A stretch of DNA of 64,000 nucleotides from Nitrospira sp. (GTDB taxonomy: Bacteria; Nitrospirota; Nitrospiria; Nitrospirales; Nitrospiraceae), in the NCBI GenBank assembly GCA_020853775.1, contig JADYYH010000073.1:1-64000 (forward strand), read 5' to 3'. The translations under genes were made by a program, and so were the position numbers. Below are positions 35,226 to 45,036 of this stretch, piece after piece; position 1 is the first letter of the stretch; the number at the start of each line of letters is the position of its first letter. The notes under the pieces are model-generated. The model was not told the DNA's origin, ran no database searches, and was given only the letters and a program-made list of their open reading frames with translations.

Positions 35226-36365
35226 TTATGAAGCGGTCCCGGTCAGTGCCCCCATTGCGAAGGCTTTCATACGCTCCTTGAACAGCCCTCGATCGAATGC
35301 CGCCACGTGGGTACGGATGGCATGCGGGTCAAATTCGGTCCGGCGACGCTCGTATGTCTCGATGGCCTCGACGAGAGATTCAACCGATTGCGTAAAGAAA
35401 AACACTCCTGTCGGAGACTGTCCCGATCCGTTCATAGAACCGGCACCCGGCAACGGCACCACGGTTTCCAATGCGCCCCCGCGTCCGAAGGCCACCACAG
35501 GCTTGCCGCACGCCATCGCTTCTAATGGGACGATACCAAAATCTTCCTCCCCCGGAAAGAGCAGCGCTCGACACCGTGCATAATGATCCCGTACGACGCT
35601 GTCCGGCTGCCAGCCGAGAAACTCCACCGTCGGCCCCGCAAGCTTGCGCAACCGCGCCTCCTCCTGCCCCTTGCCGATGATCTTCAATCGCCGTTTCATA
35701 ACATTGCACGCCTGAATAGCCAGATCAACCCGTTTATACGGGGCAAAGGCCGTGACCATGAAATAGAAATCTTCTGATCGCTCCGCGGCCTCAAAGGTGT
35801 GCCAATCCACCGGTGGATGCAGCACCGCCGCCGGTCGATGGTAATACCCTTCCACTTTCCGGGCAATGTTGTGAGAATTGGCGACGAATTGATCCACCCG
35901 TGCCGCGGAGGCAATATCCCATGCCTGCAAACGCTCCCGGAAAAGCGTCATGCCCAGCCTCGCCAGAAGGCCCGATCGCCCACCCCCGGCGTAGTTCTCG
36001 AACTGATCCCACACATACCGCATGGGCGCATGGATGTAGCAAAGATGTTTCGCTCCAGCCGGCGGACGGATTCCCTTGGCCACGCAATGGCTCGAACTCA
36101 AGACCAGATCGTAAGAAGGCAGACGAAATCGCTCAATCGCAAAGGGGAATAGCGGCAGGTAATACCGGTAGTACCGCGCGGCGAGCGGGAAGGATTGGAC
36201 CGCACTGGTGATGATCCGGTGACGCTCAATCGTAGCCGACACCGTTCCTTGAAGGTGGAGCAAGGTATACAGATCGGCATCAGGGAACAGCTCACAGAAC
36301 GCCTCCAGGCATCGCTCGCCGCCTCGCATCCCGGTCAACCAATCATGAACGATGGCGACCTTCAT
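35226..36365 (-). CDS. Glycosyltransferase family 4
   Basis: A 379-residue GT-B glycosyltransferase. The N-domain starts KVAIVHDWLTGMRGGERCLE, and the C-domain holds VTAFAPYKRVDLAIQACN, LKIIGKGQEEARL and the donor-binding motif FGIVPLEAMACGKPVVAFG with the typical E-x7-E spacing. It is 8 bp upstream of the initiating transferase and likely adds an early sugar of the repeat unit. Donor and linkage cannot be read from sequence. Confidence 0.92.
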   Translation of the reverse strand: MKVAIVHDWLTGMRGGERCLEAFCELFPDADLYTLLHLQGTVSATIERHRIITSAVQSFPLAARYYRYYLPLFPFAIERFRLPSYDLVLSSSHCVAKGIRPPAGAKHLCYIHAPMRYVWDQFENYAGGGRSGLLARLGMTLFRERLQAWDIASAARVDQFVANSHNIARKVEGYYHRPAAVLHPPVDWHTFEAAERSEDFYFMVTAFAPYKRVDLAIQACNVMKRRLKIIGKGQEEARLRKLAGPTVEFLGWQPDSVVRDHYARCRALLFPGEEDFGIVPLEAMACGKPVVAFGRGGALETVVPLPGAGSMNGSGQSPTGVFFFTQSVESLVEAIETYERRRTEFDPHAIRTHVAAFDRGLFKERMKAFAMGALTGTAS

Positions 36366-36377
36366 GGAACTATCATC

Positions 36378-37493
36378 CTAACGCTCACAACTACCGATTC
36401 GTGAGAAAAAACTAGCGAAATGGCGATGATGTCTCATTTTTTCGTATAGCGCCTGCACTTGAAACAACATGGCCTCCTCCGAAAACTTTTTATTTGCTCG
36501 AGCGCGTCCCTCATCTACAAGCTTGGTTCTGAGGCTCTCATCTTCGCACACCAATTTGACTGCCAAGGCAATGGCTGTGGAGGTACGCTCTGAAACAAGA
36601 ATGCCACTTGTGCCGTCCTCGATGATCTCACTCATCCCACCGACATCGGTAGCCACGACAGGAACACCAATTCTCATCGCCTCGAGAGGAACCAAGGGCA
36701 ATCCTTCCCACCGCGATGTCATAACCAATAACTGAAGATTGATCATCGCTTTCATAGTTTCTTCGTGTGAAAGACCTACCAGCATCGTCACTCGATCTCC
36801 CAATCGTTGCCGCTCGATTTCTTTTCGGACCGTCATTTCAAGCGACCCAGCCCCAATGAGCAAGGCTCGATAGCCTGGAAGTTCTCTCATGCTGTTCACA
36901 AAGAGAAGGGGATCCTTCTGCGGCTCAAGGCGACCCACAAAACCTATGAGGCGCTGCTGATTTTGCGCACCAGCCATCACAGAGGGGCGTGAAACCCCAT
37001 TGTGAATGATGCAATGCGTCGTCTTTCTTGATAACAATCGATGGGTGTTGGCAAGGTTCTTATCGAACTGCGAGACGAAGATCACATGATTCGCGCGGTG
37101 CAATGCGAGTCGTTCTGCCGCTATGGCCAACCACCGAAATGGCAATGGTTTATAGACAAAATGAAATCCGTGAACGGTGTAGATGCAGGGAACAGCGCTT
37201 CGTGCAAGTGCAAAAAAGAATGCGGCACGACCACCGTGAACATGCACGACGTGCGGCTTCACAGATTGTAAAATTTTTCGGAAACCAACGAGAACGCGAG
37301 GATTCAATCGGCTCGAAAAAAAATCAAGCCCGAAGCACGGAATTCCGGCCTCTCCCGCTTTCTTGAAAAGGTACGAGTCTCGCTGAGTTAAGAGATAGGG
37401 CGAAATGTCATTTTTGAGCCCCCGCAGAATCTGCAGGACATGAGTGGTCCCTCCACCAACATCTCCGGACGCAATGACTTCCAAAACCCTCAT
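36378..37493 (-). CDS. Glycosyltransferase family 4
   Basis: A 371-residue GT-B transferase. Features are MRVLEVIASGDVGGGTTHVL, PHVVHVHGGRAAFFF, IGFVGRLEPQKDPLLFVNSM and the motif WEGLPLVPLEAMRIGVPVVA. The base composition differs: two sampled 60-bp lines inside it are 47 and 50% G+C, against 65% for a line in aroG, suggesting more recent acquisition. It is 12 bp from the next GT4. Confidence 0.9.
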   Translation of the reverse strand: MRVLEVIASGDVGGGTTHVLQILRGLKNDISPYLLTQRDSYLFKKAGEAGIPCFGLDFFSSRLNPRVLVGFRKILQSVKPHVVHVHGGRAAFFFALARSAVPCIYTVHGFHFVYKPLPFRWLAIAAERLALHRANHVIFVSQFDKNLANTHRLLSRKTTHCIIHNGVSRPSVMAGAQNQQRLIGFVGRLEPQKDPLLFVNSMRELPGYRALLIGAGSLEMTVRKEIERQRLGDRVTMLVGLSHEETMKAMINLQLLVMTSRWEGLPLVPLEAMRIGVPVVATDVGGMSEIIEDGTSGILVSERTSTAIALAVKLVCEDESLRTKLVDEGRARANKKFSEEAMLFQVQALYEKMRHHRHFASFFSRIGSCER

Positions 37494-37518
37494 TTTCAGT
37501 ATGAGACGGTCGGCAAGC

Positions 37519-38361
37519 TCAATGTGACATCACCCCTCTCAATCTTCCCTGAAACGCCGCCCACCGATACTTGGCCTGCAACCAACGACCCATGACAAGA
37601 CTGACGCAGGCTCCCATGAGTGGGCGTAGCAGATGGTACCCAATGATCCGGATCGGAAATTTCTGCTTCACCCATACGCGTCCTATTCCGGCTCCATACA
37701 CATACGCACGTCTACGCTCATCTGTTTGAGCAGCAATCGATAAATCAGGGTGGAACACACAGATCTGGGGATCATAAAAGATCTGGCAGCCAGCTTTGAT
37801 GGCCCTGGCAGGATAGTCGATATCTTCAGCTCCTCCCCATGGCGTTCCGGCACCGGGCCCCAATTCTTCATCGAAGTTTCCGATTGCTTTGATGGTTTCC
37901 TTCGTAAAAAATATTGTGGCGGCACATGTACGGCGCCAAAGATTCGAAAGCGTGACATATCCAGGCGTTGCATCAAACCGTGCATTTCCACTCACTGCGT
38001 TCATTTCATTGACAATGCGACCCGTCACACCGCTCCAATGAACGTTCTTTTCAAGAAGTGCGACGATGGATTCCAGGAAGGAGGGAGGATACCAACAATC
38101 GTCGTCAGGAAACCCCACGATGTCTCCGGTAATACTTTGCATTCCTGTGTTGCGAGCTCGTGAAACACCCAATGGCGACGTGATATGGATGATTGTCATG
38201 CGGTCGCGAAATAGAGCCATCACCTCCTTGAGCCGATCATCAAGATTCTGATCAACGACAATCAATTCAAAATTCTTGCAGGTCTGGGCATCTAACGACA
38301 TCAATAATCTGTGCACCTCGACTGTTCGCCCGACCGTTGCCACAACTAAGGACACTTTCAT
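37519..38361 (-). CDS. Glycosyltransferase family 2
   Basis: A 280-residue GT-A transferase. It begins KVSLVVATVGRTVEVHRLLM, with RARNTGMQSITGDIVGFPDD as the nucleotide and DxD-like region, then a C-terminal GAEDIDYPARAIKAGCQIFY acceptor motif. I used the ATG at 38361, which has CAGGATG upstream; an ATG at 38370 is also possible. Acts on a glycan repeat unit; specificity is unknown. Confidence 0.88.
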   Translation of the reverse strand: MKVSLVVATVGRTVEVHRLLMSLDAQTCKNFELIVVDQNLDDRLKEVMALFRDRMTIIHITSPLGVSRARNTGMQSITGDIVGFPDDDCWYPPSFLESIVALLEKNVHWSGVTGRIVNEMNAVSGNARFDATPGYVTLSNLWRRTCAATIFFTKETIKAIGNFDEELGPGAGTPWGGAEDIDYPARAIKAGCQIFYDPQICVFHPDLSIAAQTDERRRAYVYGAGIGRVWVKQKFPIRIIGYHLLRPLMGACVSLVMGRWLQAKYRWAAFQGRLRGVMSH

Positions 38362-38376
38362 GGAGCGCATCCTGAG

Positions 38377-39306
38377 TCAATGACTCCTGCCGGTCGCGAT
38401 TCTCCGGAGCAGAACGGCCATGAAGGTCACCGGCCACGATGGCTTATACGCTCGTCCACGCTTTGCATAACTCAGAGCCAACGGATATTTCCTCTCGCGA
38501 AGGGCCCGCAACACAGCTTCGGCTGTGGTTCTGGCATGCCACTCTCGACAGAACGGCTCTATCGCATCGATTCCGCCGTCTATAGGGATATGCGCTTCAG
38601 CAATCTCCAAGAACTCATTGAGAGTCCTCAAGCGATGAGGGCTACGACGGCTAAACGTCAATGACCCAGCGTGAGCCCGATAGTGATACCACACCGTCTG
38701 TATGCCAATGCTCTGGATTCCCGCCAAGGCCGCACGAATGAGAAACGCTCGATCAGCGGCAATACGGAACCGGGCCTCATACAATCCGATTTTTTCATAC
38801 ACGCTTTTTCTGAAAAAGCGCGAATTCGTCATCGCCGGCCCCGTCGTCACGTTTTCAAAGGAAAGCTCCAAATCCACCGGACGCACATATCGAGCAATGA
38901 CGCGCGTTGCGCCATAGTCACCAGGCTCAAATACTTCCACGCCTCCACACACCGCCTCTATGGCCGGCGAATCCATAAATGTTCTACACACCTGCCCAAA
39001 TGTCCGCTGTGCGTAGACATCATCGCAATTCAGATGACCGATGATATAACCGGTGCTCATTCGCACACCCTTATTGAGTGCGTCGTACAGCCCTTGGTCG
39101 GGCTCGCTGATGACTCGCAGATGGGAATATTTCTTGAGGAGTTCGAGGGTCCCGTCCGTAGATCCGCCGTCAACAATAATGTGCTCGACATTGGGATAGT
39201 CTTGATCGAGAACACTCTGAATCGCCTCTTCGATAAACTGGCTTCCATTGAGACAAGGCGTGACGATCGAGATACGGGGAACAGGAGCGGGCATTCTATC
39301 TCTCAT
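38377..39306 (-). CDS. Glycosyltransferase family 2
   Basis: A 309-residue GT-A enzyme with RISIVTPCLNGSQFIEEAIQ, NVEHIIVDGGSTDGTLELL, ISEPDQGLYDALNKGVRMST and IGHLNCDDVYAQ, the last holding the metal-binding DD. It is of the WcaA-like class common in capsule loci. The 116-bp gap before it, up to 39422, shows no gene. Confidence 0.9.
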   Translation of the reverse strand: MRDRMPAPVPRISIVTPCLNGSQFIEEAIQSVLDQDYPNVEHIIVDGGSTDGTLELLKKYSHLRVISEPDQGLYDALNKGVRMSTGYIIGHLNCDDVYAQRTFGQVCRTFMDSPAIEAVCGGVEVFEPGDYGATRVIARYVRPVDLELSFENVTTGPAMTNSRFFRKSVYEKIGLYEARFRIAADRAFLIRAALAGIQSIGIQTVWYHYRAHAGSLTFSRRSPHRLRTLNEFLEIAEAHIPIDGGIDAIEPFCREWHARTTAEAVLRALRERKYPLALSYAKRGRAYKPSWPVTFMAVLLRRIATGRSH

Positions 39307-39422
39307 AGTAGAAAGGCGTTGATCGAGACTTAGACCACGCCACCGATAGCCGTGGGCACATGTTGCTCATGCACCGCACGACCCGTCGCATGATTGTCTT
39401 CTGGGCGGTCAGAGATTCCCTC

Positions 39423-40439
39423 TTACAACACATGCCCGTTCACGTGAATGAGGTACTGCCCCATGACAAGTCTGCGACCGATTTCCAACCATCGCCGCAC
39501 GGCATTCTTGGCCCGACCGGCCTTGGGGCGGTTGCCGCTCCCACGCTTGAGCGAGGTCGCCGGAGGGGTCCGGTTATGCAGCTGCTTCAATTCAACCTCG
39601 ATCGCGGCTATTTCGCGGAGGTAGGGGGCAAAAATGCCGCGCCGCATGACGATCGATGATGGAACCTGATAATCACTCAAGTTGGGATCATAGAGCCATC
39701 GGCGGATGCGCTTGAATCCGTGGAAATGAAATGCAACGAGAGGCTGGCCATCAATCTGAATCCCGGCTTCGGTCTGAGTTATGACTGTCCCGCCAAGGTT
39801 CCATGGAGCAGCGTTCAACCCGGCATGGTCGAGCACACACGCTTCAGGGAACCGGCTCGGCCATTCATCCAGATATTTCTGATCCGCGAAACGGCCGGCC
39901 TCGGGCCTGTCATAGCACCATTCAAGGCATCGTTGGCGCCACCATGCTAAGCAGGCCAGGCCCTCCAGATTGTTCCGAAACATGAGCCACCCGACGTTAT
40001 ACCGTCCGTACTCCTCCAAATGAAGCAGCAACTGGGGAAATCGATGACCGGTGATTCCAATTGAATGTCCGCTGAAGGCCTGACATATCGGCTCAGCGTC
40101 GGAAAAGAAGTACAGATCCGCATCAACATAGGTAATGACATCGATCTCAGCATTGGACTGGAGTATGTACAGTGGAAGAGACGGAGAACAGGTAAAATAA
40201 TATTCAATCTTCGAACGTGTTCCTTTCGCAGCCAGTAACTCAGGATCAGCGGCTTCGAGCTCCGCTATTGCAATCAACCGAACATGCGGGAGCCGCAATC
40301 GGGCCAGCAGATCATAACATTCACGATCCATGCAAAGAATCCACAGTTGAAACGAAGAGGAGGTCCGGACAAGAGAGCGATACAACGCCAACCCGCGAGA
40401 GAGATAATTGCAGTCGAAATATGTGCAAAAGTAGCGCAT
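39423..40439 (-). CDS. Nucleotide-diphospho-sugar transferase family protein
   Basis: A 338-residue putative GT-A transferase. It starts [20 protein letters not shown], holds DVITYVDADLYFFSDAEP with a DxD metal site, and has the tail WNLGGTVITQ, VAFHFHGFKRIRRWLYDP and a basic C-terminus. This layout matches proteins of unknown specificity often placed in LPS and exopolysaccharide loci. The ATG at 40439 overlaps the aminotransferase stop as TGATG, indicating coupling; the frame is open to 40469. Confidence 0.75.
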   Translation of the reverse strand: MRYFCTYFDCNYLSRGLALYRSLVRTSSSFQLWILCMDRECYDLLARLRLPHVRLIAIAELEAADPELLAAKGTRSKIEYYFTCSPSLPLYILQSNAEIDVITYVDADLYFFSDAEPICQAFSGHSIGITGHRFPQLLLHLEEYGRYNVGWLMFRNNLEGLACLAWWRQRCLEWCYDRPEAGRFADQKYLDEWPSRFPEACVLDHAGLNAAPWNLGGTVITQTEAGIQIDGQPLVAFHFHGFKRIRRWLYDPNLSDYQVPSSIVMRRGIFAPYLREIAAIEVELKQLHNRTPPATSLKRGSGNRPKAGRAKNAVRRWLEIGRRLVMGQYLIHVNGHVL

Positions 40440-41581
40440 CACCGTGGCTGGGGATCCTGCTGAAGCCACGACAGAATCGCCTTGCCGACGTGACTCACCT
40501 CATCCGTCGTCAGGTGCGGATGGATGGGAAGACTGAGGATTTCACCACAGATCCGCTCCGTCTCAGGAAGGCCCCCTCGTGCGAGCAGGCACTTGCGATA
40601 GGCCGGCTGGAGATGTATCGGAACAGGATAATGGATCAGCGAACCCACAGAAGATCTCTCCAAGAATTGCTTCAAGTCGTCGCGGCGAAGAGTACGGATG
40701 ACATACTGGTGATAGACGTGCGTACAGTCGGGCTGCGTTCGCGGCACAACGAGAGACGATCCAGACAAGATCGATTCGTACTGGCTGGCCACTTCCTGCC
40801 GCCTCGCGTTGTCCTGGGCAAGAAACCGAAGTTTCACCCGCAGAATAGCGGCCTGAAGCTCATCAAGCCTGGAGTTGGCACCGGACAGCTCGCTGATGTA
40901 GCGCTCCTTCCACCCATATTCACGAAACAATGCCGTGCGTTCAGCCAATGCCGGATCGTTGGTCACCACCGCCCCGCCATCCCCCAACGCCCCCAGGTTC
41001 TTCGTGGGGTAAAAGCTGAATGCGGCCAGATGGCCCCACGTTCCGGCTTTCCGGCCACCGATCGAAGCACCGTGGGACTGGGCACAATCCTCAATCACCT
41101 TCAAATTGAACCGCTCCGCGATGCTCATGATTGAGCGCATATCGGCAGGATGACCATAGAGATGGACAGGAATCACCGCTTTGACGCGCAACGATTGGCC
41201 CGCCAGGAGCGTATCTTCAAGCTGATTGGCATCGAGGGTGAAGCTCTTCGGATCGATATCAACGAGAAGCGGAATCGCGCCGGCTAACTCGATGGCAGCC
41301 ACTGTCGCCACGGCGGTATGAGACACCGTAATCACCGCGTCGCCGGGGCCGATACCGCACACGCGCAGAGCCGCATGTAAGGCGCCGGTGCCGCTGCCCA
41401 CACCCACAGCAAAACCAGCCCCGAGAAAGTAGGCAAACTCTTGCTCGAAGGCGGAAACCTCCGGTCCAAGAATATACCGGCCTCCTGAGAGAACACGCTG
41501 GATCGCCTGATCAATCTCGGGCTTTCGAGCAAGATAGTCGGCTAGGGGGTTGGCAGCTGGAATCATAGGCAAAGACAACAT
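40439..41581 (-). CDS. DegT/DnrJ/EryC1/StrS aminotransferase
   Basis: A 380-residue PLP sugar aminotransferase that converts a keto nucleotide sugar to an amino sugar. From the ATG at 41581 features are [76 protein letters not shown] and [20 protein letters not shown], with the PLP Lys at residue 194. Closest use is C3- or C4-amino sugar synthesis (3-amino or 4-amino deoxyhexose). The neighbouring SDR could supply its keto substrate. Confidence 0.93.
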   Translation of the reverse strand: MLSLPMIPAANPLADYLARKPEIDQAIQRVLSGGRYILGPEVSAFEQEFAYFLGAGFAVGVGSGTGALHAALRVCGIGPGDAVITVSHTAVATVAAIELAGAIPLLVDIDPKSFTLDANQLEDTLLAGQSLRVKAVIPVHLYGHPADMRSIMSIAERFNLKVIEDCAQSHGASIGGRKAGTWGHLAAFSFYPTKNLGALGDGGAVVTNDPALAERTALFREYGWKERYISELSGANSRLDELQAAILRVKLRFLAQDNARRQEVASQYESILSGSSLVVPRTQPDCTHVYHQYVIRTLRRDDLKQFLERSSVGSLIHYPVPIHLQPAYRKCLLARGGLPETERICGEILSLPIHPHLTTDEVSHVGKAILSWLQQDPQPR

Positions 41582-41589
41582 GGCGCGCC

Positions 41590-42579
41590 TTAAAGATAGT
41601 GAGCCAGATGGAGTCGATAGAACTCGACCGTGCGATGAAGCCCTTGCTCTAACGAAACTTTTGGTTCCCATCCAAGTGCGGTTCGAATTTTCCCGAAATT
41701 CGCATAGTAGTCACCGATGTCGATTCGCTTCCGTTCTCCCGGAAACGACCGCAGGACATACCGTCCCCCAGCGGCGACCTTCACAAGCAACTCAGCAAGA
41801 TCCTTGAGACTGATTGCCGGCTCTCCACCTAGATTGAAGACCTGGCCATTCGCTTCTTCACTCATAGCAGCCAACAGCATCGCATCAACGACGTCACTGA
41901 CGAATGTGAAATCTCGCAGTTGATGCCCTTCCCACACATCAAACGGCTTTCCCTCGGCAAGGAGTCGAATCCACACTCCCAAAAACGTTTGCCTGGCATC
42001 CTTGATTCGCATCCGAGGCCCATAGGTATTGGTCAGGCGTAATGCACAGGAGCGAAGGTCATACACATTGTTGTACAGGATGTGATACCACTCCCCCGCC
42101 ATCTTATTGACCCCATTCACATCCACCGGCCGAAGAAGATGTTTCTCATCCACCGGCAGATAGTCCGGCTTTCCATAGATCTGTCTCGTACTCGCAAAGA
42201 CGATCTTGATATTTGGTTGGTAGCGACGGCAAGCCTCCAAAATGGACATCTGCGCGCGGCAATTGATCTCCAGATCCGTATAGGGATTCTCCATCGAATC
42301 GAGGTGGCTGGTTTGCCCCGCCAAATTAAACAAAAAATCTTGCCCTTGAATGAGATGACTGAAACTGTATTCGTCGCGAACGTCAGAAATATTCACCCGA
42401 ACATTTCTTTCTATATCCCCAATATTGAAAAGATTTCCCCCGTACTCCGGGACGAGGCTATCAACCAGCGTGACATGAGCGCCTCTGCTCACTAATTCTC
42501 GAGCCAGATTCGAGCCAATAAATCCCATCCCTCCGGTAATCAGGACATTCGAGCCTGAAAAGCCTCCGGAGCCTTTCAT
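41590..42579 (-). CDS. SDR-family NAD-dependent epimerase/dehydratase, catalytic Tyr replaced
   Basis: A 329-residue extended short-chain dehydrogenase. The Rossmann motif [18 protein letters not shown] and [15 protein letters not shown] are clear, as are [15 protein letters not shown] and [11 protein letters not shown]. At the usual YxxxK site the protein has N155-G-V-N-K159: Lys is kept but the catalytic Tyr position is Asn. Related glycan-locus epimerases may share it, but I cannot check. The enzyme may use Tyr136-like alternatives or be a non-canonical dehydratase. The start overlaps the methyltransferase stop. Confidence 0.85.
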   Translation of the reverse strand: MKGSGGFSGSNVLITGGMGFIGSNLARELVSRGAHVTLVDSLVPEYGGNLFNIGDIERNVRVNISDVRDEYSFSHLIQGQDFLFNLAGQTSHLDSMENPYTDLEINCRAQMSILEACRRYQPNIKIVFASTRQIYGKPDYLPVDEKHLLRPVDVNGVNKMAGEWYHILYNNVYDLRSCALRLTNTYGPRMRIKDARQTFLGVWIRLLAEGKPFDVWEGHQLRDFTFVSDVVDAMLLAAMSEEANGQVFNLGGEPAISLKDLAELLVKVAAGGRYVLRSFPGERKRIDIGDYYANFGKIRTALGWEPKVSLEQGLHRTVEFYRLHLAHYL

Positions 42580-43304
42580 TCCTGCCCAACTTTTCTCGCG
42601 AGAATGACGTTATCGAGATACAAATCCAGATTCGAAGGAGTGACGAATCGTGCTGCAGCGCCCAAGAGGTTAATCGGTGCCATCAATAGGAGCGTACTGA
42701 AAAGATTCAGGTAGGGACTCTTGCTCACCGTCACTTTATACAAATACGCGTTCGTCAATTGGCAGAGCATCCGAACATCTCCCATCGTCTTGATATGTTC
42801 GACAATCTCGAAGCCGGCCTCCGTCATCAGAGCCCGTAGGCCAAAAGACGTGTACCGTGCGCAATCATACGGCTGTTCATGCTCGTCCCACACAAACGGC
42901 ACCGTCAGGAGCAAGGCTCCTCCAGGCCTGAGCACCCGATGAAGTTCTCGAACAAATTCCCGTGGTGTAAAGACATGCTCCAACACCTGACTGCACACCA
43001 GGGAATCAAAACTTTCAGAATCGAACGGAAAGGTGTGGCCGCTGTAAAATACGTCCGCTCGCTTGAACACGCGATTCTCCTGCGTATCCAGTTCCATTCC
43101 CGTGTACTCAGCGGTCACGAATAACCGCCGATAGGGCTGCGTTCCGCAGCCAACATCCAAGACACGCCCCGTGATACTGGGCGCAAGGTCACGGATGCTA
43201 TCATACAGTCCCTTTCTTGCAAAATAGAACGGATTGATGAACAAGCCCGGAAAACTCGGACACATCATCTGGGCAGCGTAAAACCGCTTCAGCCTTGTCA
43301 ACAT
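42576..43304 (-). CDS. Class I SAM-dependent methyltransferase
   Basis: A 242-residue Methyltransf_11-type enzyme. The SAM-binding motif is ITGRVLDVGCGTQPYRRLF, followed by YTGMELDTQEN, FDSLVCSQVLEHVFTPREFV and LRPGGALLLTVPFVWDEHEQ. It probably methylates the glycan or a sugar nucleotide. The SDR start overlaps its stop by 4 bp (ATGA) and it overlaps the TIGR04325 gene upstream by 7 bp. Substrate is unknown. Confidence 0.85.
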   Translation of the reverse strand: MLTRLKRFYAAQMMCPSFPGLFINPFYFARKGLYDSIRDLAPSITGRVLDVGCGTQPYRRLFVTAEYTGMELDTQENRVFKRADVFYSGHTFPFDSESFDSLVCSQVLEHVFTPREFVRELHRVLRPGGALLLTVPFVWDEHEQPYDCARYTSFGLRALMTEAGFEIVEHIKTMGDVRMLCQLTNAYLYKVTVSKSPYLNLFSTLLLMAPINLLGAAARFVTPSNLDLYLDNVILARKVGQE

Positions 43305-44122
43305 CCGGATGGAGACTTTCGGTCCAGAATAAAACCACGAAGTTCAAACGGGCCCTGATTGCTCCGTAAGGATCCACCAGGCTCCTGGAATGAAGCCACC
43401 AGCCGGTAGTGGGCAGAGAACGCTCCGAGCAAGTTAGGTTCAGCGAATATCCAGCAAGGATAACTCGCCGTATAAATTGAAGGTGGGACGACTTGAACCG
43501 TCAGGATATCCTGCTCGGCCGGCACGCATGGCGTGCGCGCAATCACAATACTCTGCGCGCCGATGGAGCAAATCTCACCGATGAGATCGTAGGGATATTG
43601 GATATACTGTAACGTGCTCGACAACAATACCACGTCAGGCACTTCCGCTGCGCTGGCCTCTCCGATCGAGTGGAAGAAATTCAGTTCTTCATCGGCAAAT
43701 TCAGCCTGCCCTGATTCGACAACGCGAGGCTGTTCTACAATATTCCATCGTACGGAGGCCGAAGGCCTCAAGAAGGCCTTGAACTGCCGATAGGTCGTTC
43801 CAAATGATCCGCCGATATCCAACACGCTCAAACGCCCGCCTCGTCCGCATGCGCTGCGCAAGAGACCCGACAGGATAGGATAAGAAAACTCCACATGATC
43901 GAACAGAACGGAGTCGCGCTCATACGCGGCCTCCCCCTTCTTCACCTTGAGCGCCGCGGCCCTGGATTTTCTAAATATGACTTCATCGTCATACCCGGAC
44001 GAGGCCGCTCGCGCCGAGTCCCAGGTAGAAAACTGACCTTCAAATCGAATGTCATCAGTGCAAAAACTGCGGTAGGCATTCAGAATTGCGGGAGGGATCC
44101 AGCGCTTCATCGCTCGCTTCAT
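43298..44122 (-). CDS. TIGR04325-family methyltransferase
   Basis: A 274-residue putative methyltransferase of the TIGR04325 type, common in surface-glycan loci. The signature FEGQFSTWDSARAASSGYDD and LKVKKGEAAYERDSVLFDH precede the SAM-like motif LSVLDIGGSFGTTYRQFKAF. DVVLLSSTLQYIQYPYDLIG follows. The chemistry is not established for the family. The ATG overlaps the neighbouring gene stop as ATGA. Confidence 0.82.
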   Translation of the reverse strand: MKRAMKRWIPPAILNAYRSFCTDDIRFEGQFSTWDSARAASSGYDDEVIFRKSRAAALKVKKGEAAYERDSVLFDHVEFSYPILSGLLRSACGRGGRLSVLDIGGSFGTTYRQFKAFLRPSASVRWNIVEQPRVVESGQAEFADEELNFFHSIGEASAAEVPDVVLLSSTLQYIQYPYDLIGEICSIGAQSIVIARTPCVPAEQDILTVQVVPPSIYTASYPCWIFAEPNLLGAFSAHYRLVASFQEPGGSLRSNQGPFELRGFILDRKSPSGC

Positions 44123-45036
44123 CTCTGAGCTTCCTTTGGAGCCGCCCCGATCATTCTCCGTAGGCGCGCCGACATCCTCCGAGCCAGTGACGGCCGTAAC
44201 GATTTCAGCATCTGCGCAAACGCTTCGCGTGCGCGTTGACTTTCCTGTATCGGAATATCCTCCACCGAGACCGGCCTTCCCCAGGAGGCATGCCAGAACT
44301 CACCGGCACACCCCCCATGAGTCCCGCTGCCGTCTGTACCGATGTTCTGCACTTGGGACGAACCTGGATACAAGGTAAGCAACCCTTCCAGAAATGCCGC
44401 CGCATGCCAACGGATAGCCCAGGAATCATTGCGCCCCGCCACCTGCTCCTCGAGCATTTTCGTATAGGGATACGCGCCGTGCATGTCAAACACGCGCGAC
44501 AGCTCGCTTTCAGAAAGCCTTGCCAACAACTTGGCTCCATCCGGCTCAAAAACACGCCAGCCCCGCGCCCAGGTGGCCCATCCCCAACAGTCCGCGCCGC
44601 GAAGAAAGAACGTTTCCGGCAATGAGCCGCTCACAGGATAGGAATAGCCATGAATGCTGACCACTTGTGGAACGTGTTCATACTTTTCCAACGCGGCATT
44701 CATATACTGCAGAAAATGCGGCGCCGGAACAACGTCGTCTTCCAAGACGATCACTCGTCCGAATCGTCCCGTCAAATCCGTCACGCCGGTCACGATCGAA
44801 CGAGCGAGTCCCAAGTTGACAGATTGTTCGACGACGGTGACGAAACGAAATCCCGTAAGGCCCCGAACCAACTTCCTGACGGCAGAAACCCCTTCATCGG
44901 CGAGCGAGTTCTTTGCTCCGTCTGAGAACACAAAGAGGTCGGAATCCCGAGCTTCTCGGTTACGTCTCAGACCTTCCAGCACTCGCAGAGTATGCTCAGG
45001 GCGCTTGTATACGAACAACCCGATTGGCGCTAGCAC
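44119..45036 (-). CDS. Glycosyltransferase (GT-A, GNT-I-like)
   Basis: A 305-residue GT-A protein. Features are PIGLFVYKRPEHTLRVLEGL, DSDLFVFSDGAKN, NLGLARSIVTGV and VIVLEDDVVPAPHFLQYMN (an EDD metal site in place of DxD), then FLRGADCWGWATWARGW. This arrangement recalls glycosyltransferases related to GNT-I. It starts with GTG at 45036 and overlaps the FkbM gene stop by 7 bp. Confidence 0.82.
   Translation of the reverse strand: MLAPIGLFVYKRPEHTLRVLEGLRRNREARDSDLFVFSDGAKNSLADEGVSAVRKLVRGLTGFRFVTVVEQSVNLGLARSIVTGVTDLTGRFGRVIVLEDDVVPAPHFLQYMNAALEKYEHVPQVVSIHGYSYPVSGSLPETFFLRGADCWGWATWARGWRVFEPDGAKLLARLSESELSRVFDMHGAYPYTKMLEEQVAGRNDSWAIRWHAAAFLEGLLTLYPGSSQVQNIGTDGSGTHGGCAGEFWHASWGRPVSVEDIPIQESQRAREAFAQMLKSLRPSLARRMSARLRRMIGAAPKEAQR

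Noticed and set aside
36378..38361. Genomic island with integrase or attachment sites
   Set aside because: The stretch looks lower in GC in sampled lines, but I see no integrase, tRNA or flanking direct repeats.
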